Assembly: GCA_025331445.1 (NCBI GenBank)
Contig: JAIWNE010000110.1
Span: 1 to 64,000, forward strand
Source of the DNA: Blakeslea trispora
Taxonomy: Eukaryota; Mucoromycota; Mucoromycetes; Mucorales; Choanephoraceae
Length of the DNA stretch: 64,000 nucleotides
Reading direction: 5' to 3'
Made by a program: the position numbers and the translations under genes. The notes under the pieces are model-generated. The model saw only the letters and a list, made by a program, of their open reading frames with translations, was not told the DNA's origin and did not search any database. Shown in pieces: positions 1-11,306 of this stretch. Every line of letters starts with the position of its first letter. The first letter of the stretch is position 1.

Positions 1-509
1 TGGCGTTCTCTTGTACGCATAGCCTGGCGACGGTTTTGGAACCAGATCTGTACTGTACGCGGGCTCATGCCTAGCTGACGTCCTAGTTCAGCACGCATTT
101 GAGTAGAGGGGAAAAAAGTGCGATCGAATACTCGATTGAGGACTTCCAATTGCTTGGCATTTGCTCTTCTACGCTTTGCTTTGATAGGTGACTCTTCGTC
201 TGTGTCTGCTAGTTCATCATCATCGCTTTCCTTGTGTTTGTCTTCCTTAAACAGGTCTTCATCCATAGATATGGGTGATTCAGCTTGATAGGATGTATGG
301 TGCTTCATGTCATCCCATAAGCTAGGATGAGGTTGTGGTGGAAATGGATAGCTTGTGTAAGATGACACACTGGCAGGAGATGATGTGAGAGAGGGTGACA
401 ATGATGGACTTTTTTGATATGGTTCATAAGCAGTATTCAATAAGTTGCTGATATCGAGTACAGCAGGTCTTTTGTAGTTGGTATTTAACATGTTATTGAC
501 TGACAACAT
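1..509 (-). CDS. Homeodomain transcription factor (3' end outside window)
   Basis: The frame opens at the ATG at 507-509 and runs without a stop off the left edge, so about 169 residues are visible and the C-terminus is missing. The first ~110 residues are low-complexity and rich in Ser, Pro, Tyr and acidic residues. A basic KAKRRRANAKQ stretch then opens a homeodomain. Its recognition helix is clear (MSPRTVQIWFQNRRQAMR), with the invariant W-F-Q-N-R-R core. The protein is therefore a nuclear sequence-specific DNA-binding regulator. The homeodomain resembles the fungal Yox1/Pho2 type, but the paralogue cannot be fixed without the C-terminus. A TATA-like element (CTATAAATTT on the minus strand) lies about 95 nt upstream of the start. 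No intron is seen in the visible part. Confidence 0.85.
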   Translation of the reverse strand, partial: MLSVNNMLNTNYKRPAVLDISNLLNTAYEPYQKSPSLSPSLTSSPASVSSYTSYPFPPQPHPSLWDDMKHHTSYQAESPISMDEDLFKEDKHKESDDDELADTDEESPIKAKRRRANAKQLEVLNRVFDRTFFPSTQMRAELGRQLGMSPRTVQIWFQNRRQAMRTRER

Positions 510-1522
510 TTTTACAGGTAAAAAAAAAAATCAAAAAAAATCAAAAAAATTTAGGATAATGAAATAAAAAAGGGTGAAAACACAAAAGAAGGGAAAAAGT
601 AAATTTATAGTTTTTTTTTTTCATTCTCGCTCAGGCCAACAGTTTGTGATTTTAATTGCCCGAATAATAATCAAGTAAAACAAGTAATACAAAAAACGGG
701 TCTTATAACCCTTTAACCAATCTTCTTGTAATTTCTTTTTTTTTACTTGGGCCCTGTGGGAGATTAAAAAAAAAAGGGAAATTAGTGACAGTTTTGAAAT
801 AGGTGTGTGTGTGCATGCGGGGAGTTGGGGGGTGAGGAGGAGAAGGGGGGGAGATGTAAGACTGAGAAAGAAAAAGTGATAAAGATAGAAAATTCTTAAA
901 TGAATATCATATTATTGATGATTTTAAGGTTTTTTTTTTTAATAGCGCGAAAAGGTAGGACAAGTTGTATCAGAAAAAGAAAAAAAAAAATTGCATTGAA
1001 ACAAGAAAAAGCTCACGCCACATTTTTCTATCCAACGAAATGAAGGGTTTGATTTAGGCTTACAAAACACCACGTTTTCAATATATTGTGTTCTTTTTAT
1101 CTTGAAATAATAAAAATTTTACTACGACTACTTAAATTTAAGAGAATAATAATGTTATAAATTTAAGTGTTTTATTATTATTATTCTTCATATTTAGCTT
1201 AGTCAAGAAGAAAGAGAATGCTGGCCTCAAGTTCCATGTGCAACAAATTTACAACAGTTTCAATAACGTAATCCTTTATTTGTTTTAATAAAACTACAGC
1301 GTTACATTTTTCTCAAAATAGTAATTCTCTCTTAAATGGTGATAGAGCCAAAATAAATGAAATATTTCGATGAGCGGGGGGGGATCACCATAGTGAAAAA
1401 AAAAAATTTTTTTAAAAAAAAAAATACAAAGTAGTACAATTAAACATATGTCAATGTTATTTAGTACCCCCAAATTAAACAAAAATAATAAGGTAAAAGT
1501 AACAATAGTTGTTTATAGTGTT
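510..1522. other. Intergenic, A/T-tract-rich
   Basis: About 1 kb between the divergent 5' end of the homeodomain gene and the 3' end of the zinc-finger gene. It holds many poly-A and poly-T runs, short G-rich runs near 810-850 and 1373-1384, and no convincing coding frame. The part next to 510 should contain the homeodomain-gene promoter. Confidence 0.6.
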
Positions 1523-2497
1523 TCAATGGTGCTGATGGATCAGATAAAGATGTTTCAAATAAAGTGCATGACTAGGCTTACTAGTGTTACATTTATGGCA
1601 GTAATATTTCTTTCTCTTTTCATTCTCCTTTTGACTGTCTGTGGCCAGATTCTCAGGATGATATTGACGCAAATGCAGCTGGTAACTGGCTGCATTGACC
1701 TTGGTCACATCACATACTTGACAATAATAAGTCTTTATGTTAGGCTGTGAGGAGGCACTATGGCGCTTGGAGAGCGATACATGGATCTTCTTGGTGTTCT
1801 TGGGTTGATTTTCATTCAGGAACTGCTCAATAATGTCTTTTTCCTCAACTATGTCCATATCAAACAGTTGAGGTCTCATCTGTCTTAACTCGCGTGTCTT
1901 AAATAACTTGGTACGCCTGCGCTTCTCTTTTAGATGGAAACAGAGTTCGTCTTTATTGCTAAATGATAGACTACACACTTGGCAACAGAATAATGGCACT
2001 GAAAGAGTTGGCTGCTTTTGTGGTGGCATCTTTTGTCTATTGAGTAGATGAAACCGATGGACAGCATATTGCTTTAGAGTGTTATCTCTCTCCAACTGAT
2101 GTTCACTCCGTAGATGGCGCACGAAGGCTCTTGGTGAAGAAAAGACAGTGTTGCAGAGAGCACAGGGTTCATCGAGAGCAGACAGGTCCAACACGTGCAT
2201 CTGTTGAATGTGCCTTTCAAAACTCTTGAGTAGCATAAACTGAAAAGAACACACGTAACATTCTGGTGATGTCTTCATGACTTGTCTATAGGCTTCTTCA
2301 GTGACCTCTTGATTTGGCTCATCAGGTTTGTTATGTACATCATCTATTACACGTGGCAAGTAAAAAAAAAAAAAAAAAAAAAAAGTAAGGCGAATGAATC
2401 CCAAAAAAAAAATACAAGTCCCAATACCTTGTTTTGTTTGAAGTTTGGTGTCATTGTAAAGCAGTGGAATATAGACAGAGATTTTCGGTTTAGGCAT
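1523..2497 (-). CDS. C2H2 zinc-finger protein
   Basis: Two exons, 2428-2497 and 1523-2343, give 296 residues. The 84-nt intron (2344-2427) contains a long T run on the coding strand, and removing it keeps the frame. I start at MPKPKISVY; an in-frame ATG further upstream (2563) would add a hydrophobic leader that looks like untranslated sequence. Five C2H2-type fingers are visible: C-x2-C pairs in CYVCSF, CALCNTVF, CCQVCSLSF, YYCQVC and YYCHKC, each followed by H-x3-5-H/K endings such as HIQQMH, HLRSEH and HLRQYH. The third finger ends irregularly (HLKEKRRR). Fingers 1-3 and 4-5 are separated by a basic/acidic linker. It is probably a nucleic-acid-binding protein; no specific orthologue is recognised. 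Confidence 0.8.
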   Translation of the reverse strand: MPKPKISVYIPLLYNDTKLQTKQGIGTCIFFLGFIRLTFFFFFFFYLPRVIDDVHNKPDEPNQEVTEEAYRQVMKTSPECYVCSFQFMLLKSFERHIQQMHVLDLSALDEPCALCNTVFSSPRAFVRHLRSEHQLERDNTLKQYAVHRFHLLNRQKMPPQKQPTLSVPLFCCQVCSLSFSNKDELCFHLKEKRRRTKLFKTRELRQMRPQLFDMDIVEEKDIIEQFLNENQPKNTKKIHVSLSKRHSASSQPNIKTYYCQVCDVTKVNAASYQLHLRQYHPENLATDSQKENEKRKKYYCHKCNTSKPSHALYLKHLYLIHQHH

Positions 2498-3293
2498 AGT
2501 GAATAGAAAGGAGAAATGTAGTTTATTACAGATTATTGACTTTAAAATCAGACAATTGAACAAGTGAATGCATAACTTCTGTAAAAAAAAAAAAAAATAC
2601 GCGTTATTTCCAGATAGTATACAAAGATTCCTCCACTCGCTACTCTTTCATGATCTATCTAATGATTTTAACTGACTGGCATCTTTTGTCGAACAAAGTG
2701 TCTACGCGTTATAGATGTGTAAAAGCCCCTTTTTTAGAATGACTGAATAAATTTCTATTCATTGGGAAAAGACGCCTATTTTTTTTATTTTTGGAAAGAA
2801 GAAAAAGCTAAAATAAGACGATAAGGAATGCCAACAATTTTAGGACTTCGTTTGAATTTCTTTCAACTATCTTTTAGTCAAAAAGAGTATTGCCTTAAAT
2901 GTCGTGCCTTAGATAGAAAGCCTTCATCTCCTTTGAGCATTACAGTCAAGACGCAAGTAGAATGTAAAATACCTTTGCTTTGTTGATTGGTAGACTGCAC
3001 TTTCAGGTAAATAAGAGCAGAAAAATAAAGAGGTTCTGTTTAGATCAAATGAAGAATAACAATAACTATGTATATTACAACTATACTTATTCTTTTAAAA
3101 ATTCATCACTTAAATGTTACCTTTATGATGCGAAAGTTAACTTGAAGAAATGAGCGCTAAAAAAAAAGTTGGAATAAGGTGATATAGGGCGAGAGACTTA
3201 TCAAGATAGACCTCTCATATATTTTTTTAAAAGATTTATCTGCAAGCTTTTTGACATACCTAAACATTGTCAAAAAAAGAAATGCTATGTCTT
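2498..3293. other. Intergenic
   Basis: About 800 bases between the zinc-finger gene start and a dead transposase. It is AT-rich with a poly-A run at 2583-2597. No gene, tRNA or clear repeat boundary is seen. Confidence 0.5.
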
Positions 3294-4340
3294 ACCCAGC
3301 CCTCGTAATCTCCTCTCCTGTTATTGTGTAGCTGCCTTCTTTGATCCTTGTAGTAAAGCTTTCCTGGTCATCTAGAAGGTGCTTCTTAACGTAGTTCTTT
3401 AGCTTTGAAAAGCACTCCTCATCAGGATTAAAAAAAAAAAAGGAGAGTAAGGAGGCAGATATTTCAATTTGTGCTTGTTTCTTTGTTTAATCCATTCACG
3501 CAAAGCATGATTGTCATGGATTCTTGCATTATCCATCACAAGATAGTAAAGCCCAGCATCATGAGCATCCAAGCTCTCCACAAGTTCTTGAACAAATTAC
3601 ATGAATATTTTGCCTAAAAAAATATGCAAGGTTAAATGTGATGGATAATAAGCAGGCAATATCATCTACATGTCTGATTCTTATATGATAGTAATCGCTT
3701 ACCTGTAATTCCTCCCTTTACAAACCTTGACCTGACAAGATTCGATGCTATTATGCGACAAAGCTAGCAAAATGGTAATATGTTTGACCTGTTTGGTTTT
3801 GATTTCAACAAAAGCAGGGCTGTTCAGCCTTAGCACTAGCTCTGCTTTTGATCATGTTCACATTAAATCCAGCTTCGTCCATGAAGATGCAATTCTGATT
3901 GTAAAGAATTCCTTCAGGTTGCAGACTCGCAAACCCTTTTCTTTTTGTCAAAGTTTCTTCATCATTTCTCTTTTGCTTCATATAGGCTGCGATCTTTTGA
4001 GAGTCAATCTGGCCACATCTTTCAAGTACCTGCATAAGGCAGAAGCGCTGATACTTTCTATGTCATCAAATTTTTTGACAAGTTCTTCTTTGAGTTTAAG
4101 CAATGTGATAATATTGTTGTCTACAGTTACTTGCTTATGATGTTCCTTAAGGATGTTTCTCTAGACCTCCTATACGTTTGTATTTTGTGCTACCAGTTTC
4201 TCGGAAACGTCTAATTACTGCCTTCACAGTTGATACAGGGATGCTATCTTCTCATGTGATTTGTTTAGGCGTCTTCAATTGGTCTATATTCTTATGGATA
4301 ATCAAGTCATGGATAGTCTTGGAACTTGTAAACTGGCTAG
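3294..4340 (-). pseudogene. Decayed Tc1/IS630-type DDE transposase
   Basis: On the minus strand a transposase can be followed in pieces. First comes a helix-turn-helix-like part around 4140-4330, already containing stops. Then the first catalytic Asp appears in IFMDEAGFN (~3870-3890), and the second in VMDNARIHD (~3525-3550). The third catalytic region follows LPPYSPF and continues as NPDEECFSKLKN only in another frame. The frame changes within the A run at 3430-3441. A probable intron lies at about 3613-3703 (GTAAGC...TTTTTTAG on the minus strand), and an in-frame stop follows it just upstream of FVQELVESL. The family assignment rests on the DDE spacing and the D-N-A-x-x-H and Y-S-P-x-L/F-N-P motifs. 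No terminal inverted repeats were recognised. The gene is not functional as written. Confidence 0.8.
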
Positions 4341-4997
4341 TTTGAGATGTTATTGTATTGGACAAGTTGATTCAAAACATATTTTATTGTTGTGATATTT
4401 CTAGTCTTTATTCAAGTGCATGAGAGGCCAATAATTATATGTAAACTTGGACAAAAATAAATTGCATTTGGGTCAAAATACTGTATTGGCTTGGGAAAGC
4501 TTTCGCTTGACCTGAAAATAAACGATAGATTTTGAATATTTCAGACTCAGAGCATATAAAAGAAAAGCTGTCACAGTGGCTTACAAACGGCATTTTGTTT
4601 TCATATCAAATGGATTTTTGCTTTTTTTCTCAAATTTTTTTTTTATTTCAATTATCATTTGCAGGGTGCTTGAAACTTTTTCCGGCTTAAAGACCAAAAG
4701 GAAGAAGGCTTTTTTTTTATTAATGTAAGTACTCTAGAAAAATTAATAAAAACAAGACATAATTTATTAAACTGCTTTTATTTAAGAAATCAATACTACA
4801 ACTTAGTACTGCATACCTGTAATAGTCTTTGCTAGATAATGTCAAAAACCACCAACAACAATCAATCTTTTAAAAGGTAATATAAACAGAGAAAAAAAAG
4901 TATGCGTGCTTTATGAGATGGGCGCGTTCAGGCCCTTAAAAATATTTTTTTTTCCTTCTTCTTTACATTTTCTCAAGTACACGCGTACTTACTATAA
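4341..4997. other. Intergenic, bromodomain-gene promoter side
   Basis: AT-rich DNA between the dead transposase and the bromodomain gene. The last ~80 bases carry T-rich tracts typical of promoters in this window. I see no coding frame. Confidence 0.5.
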
Positions 4998-6775
4998 ATG
5001 GAAATAATGTACTCAATCTCTTTTTCTGATTTTTTAAGCCAAACAAAGACAGAAAGCACATTACCTTCGCCACCTATTTACCAACATAATATGATGACAC
5101 CCGATCAACAGAAATACTGTAGTGCAATTATGCGGAACTTGAAGAGACACAGAGATGCAGCACCTTTCTTAAACCCAGTAGATTACGTGAAATTGAATGT
5201 ATTAGACTATCCTTCAGTAATTAAACAGCCTATGAATCTATTATTAGTAGATCAAAAATTGGCCAATACAGAATATGCTAATGTGGAGGATTTTATCTCT
5301 GATGTTCGATTGATCTTTAACAACTGCTTCAAATACAACGGACCAGAAGCAATGATTTCTGTCTTGTGTCAAAATGTAGAATCAGCATTCGAAAAGAGCT
5401 TGCGCCAAATGCCTCCTTCCAATCAATCTACACCTGTTGTTTCACCCAAGAAGGAGCTATCACCTCCTTTGAGTCATCATAGCTCCCCTCAACAACAAGA
5501 ATACTTCACAAAGCCTATATCTGAAGATTTGAACCGACCTAAACGAGAAATTCATTGTCCCTCAAAAGATTATCCAGAAACATATACTACACAAAAGAGA
5601 CAAAAACTGATGTCCACAGAGATGAAGTTTTGTATCCAGACATTACGCGAGCTGAAGAAAGCTAAATATAGACCTATCTCTTATCCCTTCCTTCAACCTG
5701 TCGATTATGTGGCACTCAATATACCTGACTATCCCACCATTGTCAAACACCCCATGGACTTATCTACTGTAGAACGCAAATTGATGAATAATGAATACAC
5801 AAATGCTGATATGTTTGAGGCAGATATCACACTCATGTTCAACAACTGCTATCTATATAACCCACCTACCTTGCCTATCTACAAGATGGCCAAGGACTAT
5901 GAAAAAGTATTTCAAGAAAAATGGACCGAAAAACCAACTGAAGAAGAGGAAACCAAGAAGAAACAGCAAAAGCGAAAGACGAAACATGACACAGAAGACG
6001 AGAATGAAGATGGATTAGAAACAAATAGACAAGGCGAGAGTGAAGATGAAGATGATGATCGAGATAGCCGTATTGCTGAACTAGAGAGACATATTGCTAG
6101 CATTTCTGAGCAAATTGCTTCCATCAAGTCAGCCAAGAAGGGTTCTCAGCAACAAAAGCAACAGCAACAAAAGCCAGCACAACGTCGACGTGCTCGCAAC
6201 CCACCTGCAGCTAAGCGAAAGAAGCCAGAACCCAAGAAAAGACAGAGCCAATTTGATGATGATGAGGAAGAGGAGTTTACGTTTGAGCAGAAAAAGGACT
6301 TGAGTGAGATGATCAATGAATTAACTGGTGACAAGTTAGACACAGTTGTCTCTATTATTCAAAATTCAATGCCTAACCTACAAGGAGTAAGTAGCCCTGT
6401 TTTTTCTTTTTTGGTAGAGGAAGGCACTCTAACTAAACAACCGCTAGAATGGTCAACAAGAGATAGAGTTGGATATCGATGCATTGGATATCCAAACATT
6501 ACGCCGCCTTTATGAATTTGTTAATCCAAAAGCTGTCAACAAGTCAAAAAAGAAAGCCAAAAGAACAAAGCCTAATCATGGTTCAAAAGACCAAAGCGCC
6601 AAAAAATTGCAAGGCCAACTTGACAACTATAACCGATATGAAGGTATAAGTTTACAAGCAGGCATGAGAACCACCAGTTGGACTCATTTTTTTTCTCTCT
6701 TTAGGCTCTTCTTCAAGCGAATCTGAAGATGACTCTGATGATTCTGATGATACTTCAAGTTCAGACTCTGATTAA
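4998..6775 (+). CDS. BDF1: BET-family double-bromodomain protein
   Basis: Three exons (4998-6386, 6469-6643, 6705-6775) encode 544 residues. Bromodomain 1 spans about residues 35-135 (NPVDYVKLN...DYPSVI, with acetyl-lysine-pocket Asn in CFKYNGP). Bromodomain 2 spans about 205-310 (QPVDYVALN...DYPTIV, Asn in CYLYNPP). A charged coiled-coil and Lys/Arg-rich region follows. The extra-terminal (NET) domain is about 435-490, with its first half (FTFEQKKDLSEMIN) before intron 1 and its second half (LDIDALDIQTLRRLYEF) after it. The C-terminus is an acidic Ser-rich tail (SSSSESEDDSDD). This is the full BET layout of yeast Bdf1/Bdf2, shorter than animal BRD4. Its role would be binding acetylated histone tails on chromatin and recruiting TFIID and other machinery. 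The start is the first ATG; the N-terminal 25 residues are not conserved sequence, so a later start is possible. Confidence 0.9.
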
Positions 6776-6980
6776 ACTACTTTCTCCTATCTTTAAGTGT
6801 ACTATAAGTCCCTCCCTCTTTTAAATATATATGTATAATAGGAGATACTACCAAAATAATGGCAATAAAAAGATACGATAAAAAAGGGGGGGACACCATA
6901 AATGTAGGCAGACCTTAAAACAAAAAGGGCTCCTCATTTTTTTTTTGCATTTTTTTTTTGTATCAAAACGAACATTTTTC

Positions 6981-8400
6981 ATGTATAATAAAATTCCTCA
7001 CTTTTCTTTTACATTTATGAAATCCTTTAATTGTCAAAAACTGAAACACAGATTGTTTAGCTGCTTGAAAAAGCCAAAATCAAAGACACGTATAGATGAA
7101 GGCTTTCAGCAGAAAAGTCTTGTAACACTTGCTCACACATACAAAATCGGTAACAGAATTGATGTGTAAATCAAAAAAAAAAAAGACATTTTTGCTTATA
7201 GCACAAACTCTTAAAAGGAATATAGATTATTTACTAGCTTTACCTGTGGAAATAGCCTGGTTGATTCTATCATTCTGTGACAAAAAGACAATCTTGGAGT
7301 TTTCATCTGTATGTAAATATTGGCACCATCTATGCAAGGACAATTACCTTTGGCGGCAACTTTATTTTCATCACTATGGAAAGACAGCCCATCAGACCAA
7401 GGGTGTGATACACTATAAGCATCTCTATCAAAAGAAGGCTCAGTTGGTTGAACGCTGGTATAGTACTGAAGTCTACGCTCAAATGAAAACCATTTTGGGA
7501 CATGCAGATAGTATCTATTGCTTGCAGTTTGATGCAACTAAAATGATCACTGGCAGTCGAGACCGTACCGTAAAAATCTGGGATTCGCATGGCCAATGCC
7601 TAAAAACATTAGTTGGACATCGGGCCAGTGTTCTCTGCTTACAGTATGATCAGGATCTCCTTGTGACAGGGTCTTCAGATCATACTCTATTGGTCTGGTC
7701 CATGCATACTCTACAGATTCTGTTTTGCTTAAAGGCACATACATCAGGCGTCCTGGACGTCTGTTTTGATCAGCGGCATATTGTTAGTTGTTCAAAAGAT
7801 GCCACCATCTGCATCTGGAACAGAGAGACAGGCAAATTGGAAAGAACACTTAGAGGTCATCGAGGTCCAGTAAATGCAGTCCAGTTTCATGATAAACGAC
7901 TGGTGTCTGCTTCAGGGGATACAATCATTAAACTGTGGGACATGGAGACAGGACAATGCCTGCGTGATTTTGTGGGACATGCTCATGGCCTTGCTTGTGT
8001 TCAATTTGATGGTAAAAAAATTGTAAGCGGCAGTAATGATAACAAAATCAAAGTTTGGAATGCAGGTAAGGCTAACGACCGTATCAAAATATCTTCTATA
8101 CTGACCCCGTCTATTTTAGATACAGGCGAATGTTTGCTGACTTGCACAGGTCATACTGGACTTGTACGCTCCCTTTATTTTGACAAGACAAAGATAGTAA
8201 GTGGCAGTTATGATCAAAGCATACGAGTTTGGGACATTCATACAGGCGAATGCATCAAGACATTTTCGCGGTGTCATACAAGTTGGGTTTTTGATGTCAT
8301 GTTTGATGAAACTCGAATCATCAGCACTAGTCAAGATCAAAAAATACTAATCATTGACTTTGCCTATGACATGAATGATATTAAACATTTCCTAGCTTGA
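6981..8400 (+). CDS. F-box/WD40-repeat substrate adaptor of an SCF ubiquitin ligase
   Basis: Three exons (6981-7149, 7202-8065, 8120-8400) give 437 residues; starting at the next ATG (7017) would give 425. The F-box is LLALPVEIAWLILSF onward, ending near LWRQLYF (about residues 60-110). Seven WD40 repeats follow, each closing in WD-like dipeptides (VKIWD, LLVWS, ICIWN, IKLWD, IKVWN, IRVWD, ILIID). The second intron (54 nt) is in frame, so it is easily missed; removing it gives WNADTGECLL, which restores repeat spacing. The family includes Met30, Cdc4 and SconB, adaptors that bind Skp1 through the F-box and substrates through the propeller. The specific orthologue is not assigned. The small secreted-protein gene begins 84 bp downstream. 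Confidence 0.88.
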
Positions 8401-8483
8401 TCACACTCTTTCTTTCTTTTCGAATATTAAATTGGTTATGAAGTAGCATTTCCTTATCTCTTTCTGTTGTTTCTTATTTTACA

Positions 8484-8894
8484 ATGAAGCTATTTTGTGC
8501 ATCTGTATTTATAGTGCTTGCTGCTCAAGGAGTCTATACAACCACACTGACTGAGCGACTATCTCAAGGACATGTTGATGTTCACTCAATAGGTTGCAAA
8601 TGTATGATGACTGAACCTTCAACCGACAATGCAGACACTACTTTATGTATGTGCTTTAACCGTGAGGATGGTAGCTTGAACAAGTCAGACAATTGCCAGA
8701 CTTACACAGGTTAAGACATAGATGTATAAACTAATTTATCTCCAACTCATCCCACATGTCATATAGATACTGTATTTGGCTTTTGCAGTGAAGCAACAAA
8801 TACAAACAATCAATGGCAAACATGTGTCAAACATTATTGTCCTTGCGATGCAGGAATGAACAATACAATCCCCAAAGATCAAGTTTACTTTTAA
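8484..8894 (+). CDS. Small secreted cysteine-rich protein
   Basis: Two exons (8484-8709, 8767-8894) give 117 residues. The N-terminus is a textbook signal peptide (MKLFCASVFIVLAAQGV). After it, nine Cys residues occur in C-x-C pairs and singles: CKC, CMC, NCQ, FCS, TCVKHYCPC. The intron carries a GTTAAG donor and a TATAG acceptor, and the exon-1 frame would otherwise stop at once. The spacing suggests a compact extracellular disulphide-rich fold, but I recognise no family. The gene fits tightly between the F-box gene (84 bp upstream) and the 3' end of convergent YTM1 (53 bp downstream). It could be a cell-surface or effector-like protein; no function is asserted. Confidence 0.75.
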
Positions 8895-8946
8895 AATAAA
8901 ATAAAAAACGTTTTTTTTTTCTTCTATTGTATTTTATTTGATTTGT

Positions 8947-10431
8947 TTAAGCTTTGGCTTGATAGATTCTCAATTTCTTGTCTTCACCACCGCTAAGAAT
9001 TTGATCATTGTCCCAGTAAACACCCAAGACCTTATCGTTTGAATCACTCTCGACTGTGTACAAAGGCTCTCTGCTACGAATATCCCAAACACGAATAGAG
9101 GAATCATATGAACCTGTACATAATGTGTATTCAGATTTTTTTGACCAAGAAACAGACGAAACCCAAGCTGTATGACCACGAAGACTCATCTTGACATTAG
9201 TGCCCTCTAACGTTACACTATTAGCGTCTGTTTTCAGTTTTATTTCTCTCTTCAACATACCTTCTGATCTAGGATCCCACAGTCGGACAGTATTGTCAGA
9301 ATGGCCTGTAGCCAATAGCTTTGCTTTTGAAGAATAATCCACATCCAACACAACTTTTTCACAATTCTATCGATAGTGATAAGTACATAAGCAAAAGAAA
9401 AAAAAAAGAATCAACTCATTGTACCTTAGTAGTCAAGTTGACTTGTTGTTCAACATCCCAAGAACGGATAGAGTGGTCCCAACCACCTGTGTACACAACA
9501 TTGGAATCGGTTGAGTCAAATACAACAGCATTCACGCCACCCACATGTCCTTCTAAAGTCACTGCCTTTGTCTTTATTTTGCGTCCATCAGTGGTTGTCT
9601 TTTTTCTCTTCTTGTTCACTGTGTCGTTTGAGGGCTCATCTTCTTCAGGCTCTTCTGTTGTCCAAACCTTGACAAAGCTGTCTGCAGAGGCAGTTGCCAC
9701 ATACTGACTGTTCTTATCAACCGAAATAGACTCAACAGGACCCTTGTGGCCCTTGCATTCATACATAACACGGTGTGTATTGTCCTGCAAATCAACAGAC
9801 CATCCCAACACGCTATGGTCTAAAGAACCACTGAAAACAGAAGCTGAGCTGCCTGTCACTTGTCCAAATGAGACAGACTTGACAGCATCTGTATGGCCTA
9901 TCAAAGTAGCTGTACATTCACCCATTGAATTCCATAGTCGCACCATGTTGTCATAAGAGCCTGTTAAGAAAAGGCCTTGGTGACCATGTACTGAGCTGAT
10001 CCAATCATCGTGTTGGTATGCTGTCAAAGGAACAGGTGGAAGCATTGATTCAACATATTCAATTGTAATGACATTTTCCTATCAACACTTATTAGCCTTA
10101 TGCTTTTCTCTTCCTTTGCTTTATTAGCTATTACTGTAGACAGTCTAGCGGCATTCAAGTATTCAACAACGCTGGTTCTCAAGAGTTGGCCTTCAACTAA
10201 AAAGTCAAAAGGAATAGGCTTTTCTATTGGGGGAAGTTTATCAAGTTAGGGAACAAGAGAACAAGAAAAAAAAAGCACTTTAAACTCACCAAGATCTAAT
10301 AAACTATTGACGATCTCGGAAAGACCTTCCTTTTGAATGTTGGAAGGTAAGAGCATAGGTGCATCATTGACAGCATACTCGGGTTGCTGAGTGACAAAGC
10401 GAACCTGAACTTGTTCTTGTTCAGAAGACAT
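8947..10431 (-). CDS. YTM1: Ribosome biogenesis protein YTM1/WDR12
   Basis: Four exons (10290-10431, 10135-10223, 9425-10078, 8947-9366) encode 434 residues, the usual family length. The N-terminal NLE domain is about residues 8-95 (VRFVTQQPEYAVND...LVEGQLLRTSVVEYL). The rest is a seven-bladed WD40 propeller with WD endings such as VRLWNS, VKVWTT, IRSWDV, VRLWDP and IRVWDI. An acidic/basic insert (EEPEEDEPSND then KKRKKTTTDG) lies in the propeller, as in yeast Ytm1. In the Nop7-Erb1-Ytm1 (PeBoW) complex this protein supports 27S pre-rRNA processing and 60S maturation. Its NLE domain is the handle used by the AAA-ATPase Rea1/Mdn1 for release. It is divergent from SPC24 upstream, with a 186-bp shared promoter region. 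Confidence 0.92.
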
Positions 10432-10617
10432 ATTAGTTGAATAAGAAAAAGGGAAAAAAAATACCAATACAGGATTCAACAGGAAATCAATTGTGGCTTA
10501 AAAGTGAATTATGTGACCGGACATTTAATTCACTTGGTCCAATTTTCTCTTTCCCTTCTTTGCTCTCTCTCTCTTTTTGAAAGCATATTGCTCGGTACAC
10601 CTAAATTATTTAACAAA

Positions 10618-11306
10618 ATGGAATTAATCACAAATGAAATACAGCAGCTGAGTGAAGCTCTCGATAGCTATGGTTTATCTGATAAACTACAGGAAACTTC
10701 AAAAACAGAGAGAATAGCGAAAGAGAAGGCAGAAAAACTAATACGAGATATGGAAACGGACATAAAAGGTTTGTATTTATGCCAAGTCCATGAATGAAAT
10801 AAATGACACTTTTTTTTTCTTTTCTTTTAAAGCTCTTGAGCATCAGTATGCACTATTACAGCAAGAAGAGAAATCGTTCGAATCAGAATTTCAATCTTAT
10901 ATATCCAAACAAGCACAGCTAGAAGAGGAAGAAATACAGTTGGTAGATCAAGTCACGTTAAAAGAGGATGAGACACATCAACTGAATCAAGCGATACAAC
11001 AATTGAAAGCAGAATTAGATGAAATAGAGAATGAAACTGCACCTTCGCTAGACAGTCCACATGAACTAAATCAGCTTTACTTATCAATTTATCGAGGATT
11101 AGGTATCATTTGCAAAATGGAAGAAAATGGACGAGTGAACAAATTCATGATAAGTAAAGTATAACAACAAAAAAGGGAATTATAAAAAACACTATACTCA
11201 GTCATTTATAGCTTCAGCCAATGGACAAGAAATAAGAACAGCCAAGGCAAAAGATGTGCCTGATTTTGAATTGACCAATCGTGTATGGGATTTTATATCA
11301 AATTAA
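10618..11306 (+). CDS. SPC24: Kinetochore protein Spc24-like (Ndc80 complex)
   Basis: Three exons (10618-10768, 10833-11153, 11212-11306) give 188 residues. The first ~130 are a heptad-rich coiled coil (METDIKALEHQYALL through IQQLKAELDEIE). A small C-terminal globular part begins LNQLYLSIYRGLGI and ends FELTNRVWDFISN. This layout, length and the L-Y-R-x-L-G and N-x-x-W-D motifs match Spc24, whose globular domain packs on Spc25 and anchors the Ndc80 complex to the inner kinetochore. The assignment is from motif memory, not alignment; Spc25 is the main alternative but fits the C-terminal motif less well. The final TAA overlaps the stop codon of the convergent coiled-coil gene. Confidence 0.7.

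Noticed and set aside
1294..1750. Short frames on both strands next to the zinc-finger gene
   Set aside because: Low-complexity translation of poly-A/T tracts and antisense of the 3' end of the zinc-finger exon.
7129..8400. F-box protein starting at 7129
   Set aside because: Splicing at 7150-7201 joins an upstream exon in frame; the 7129 start reads through that intron.
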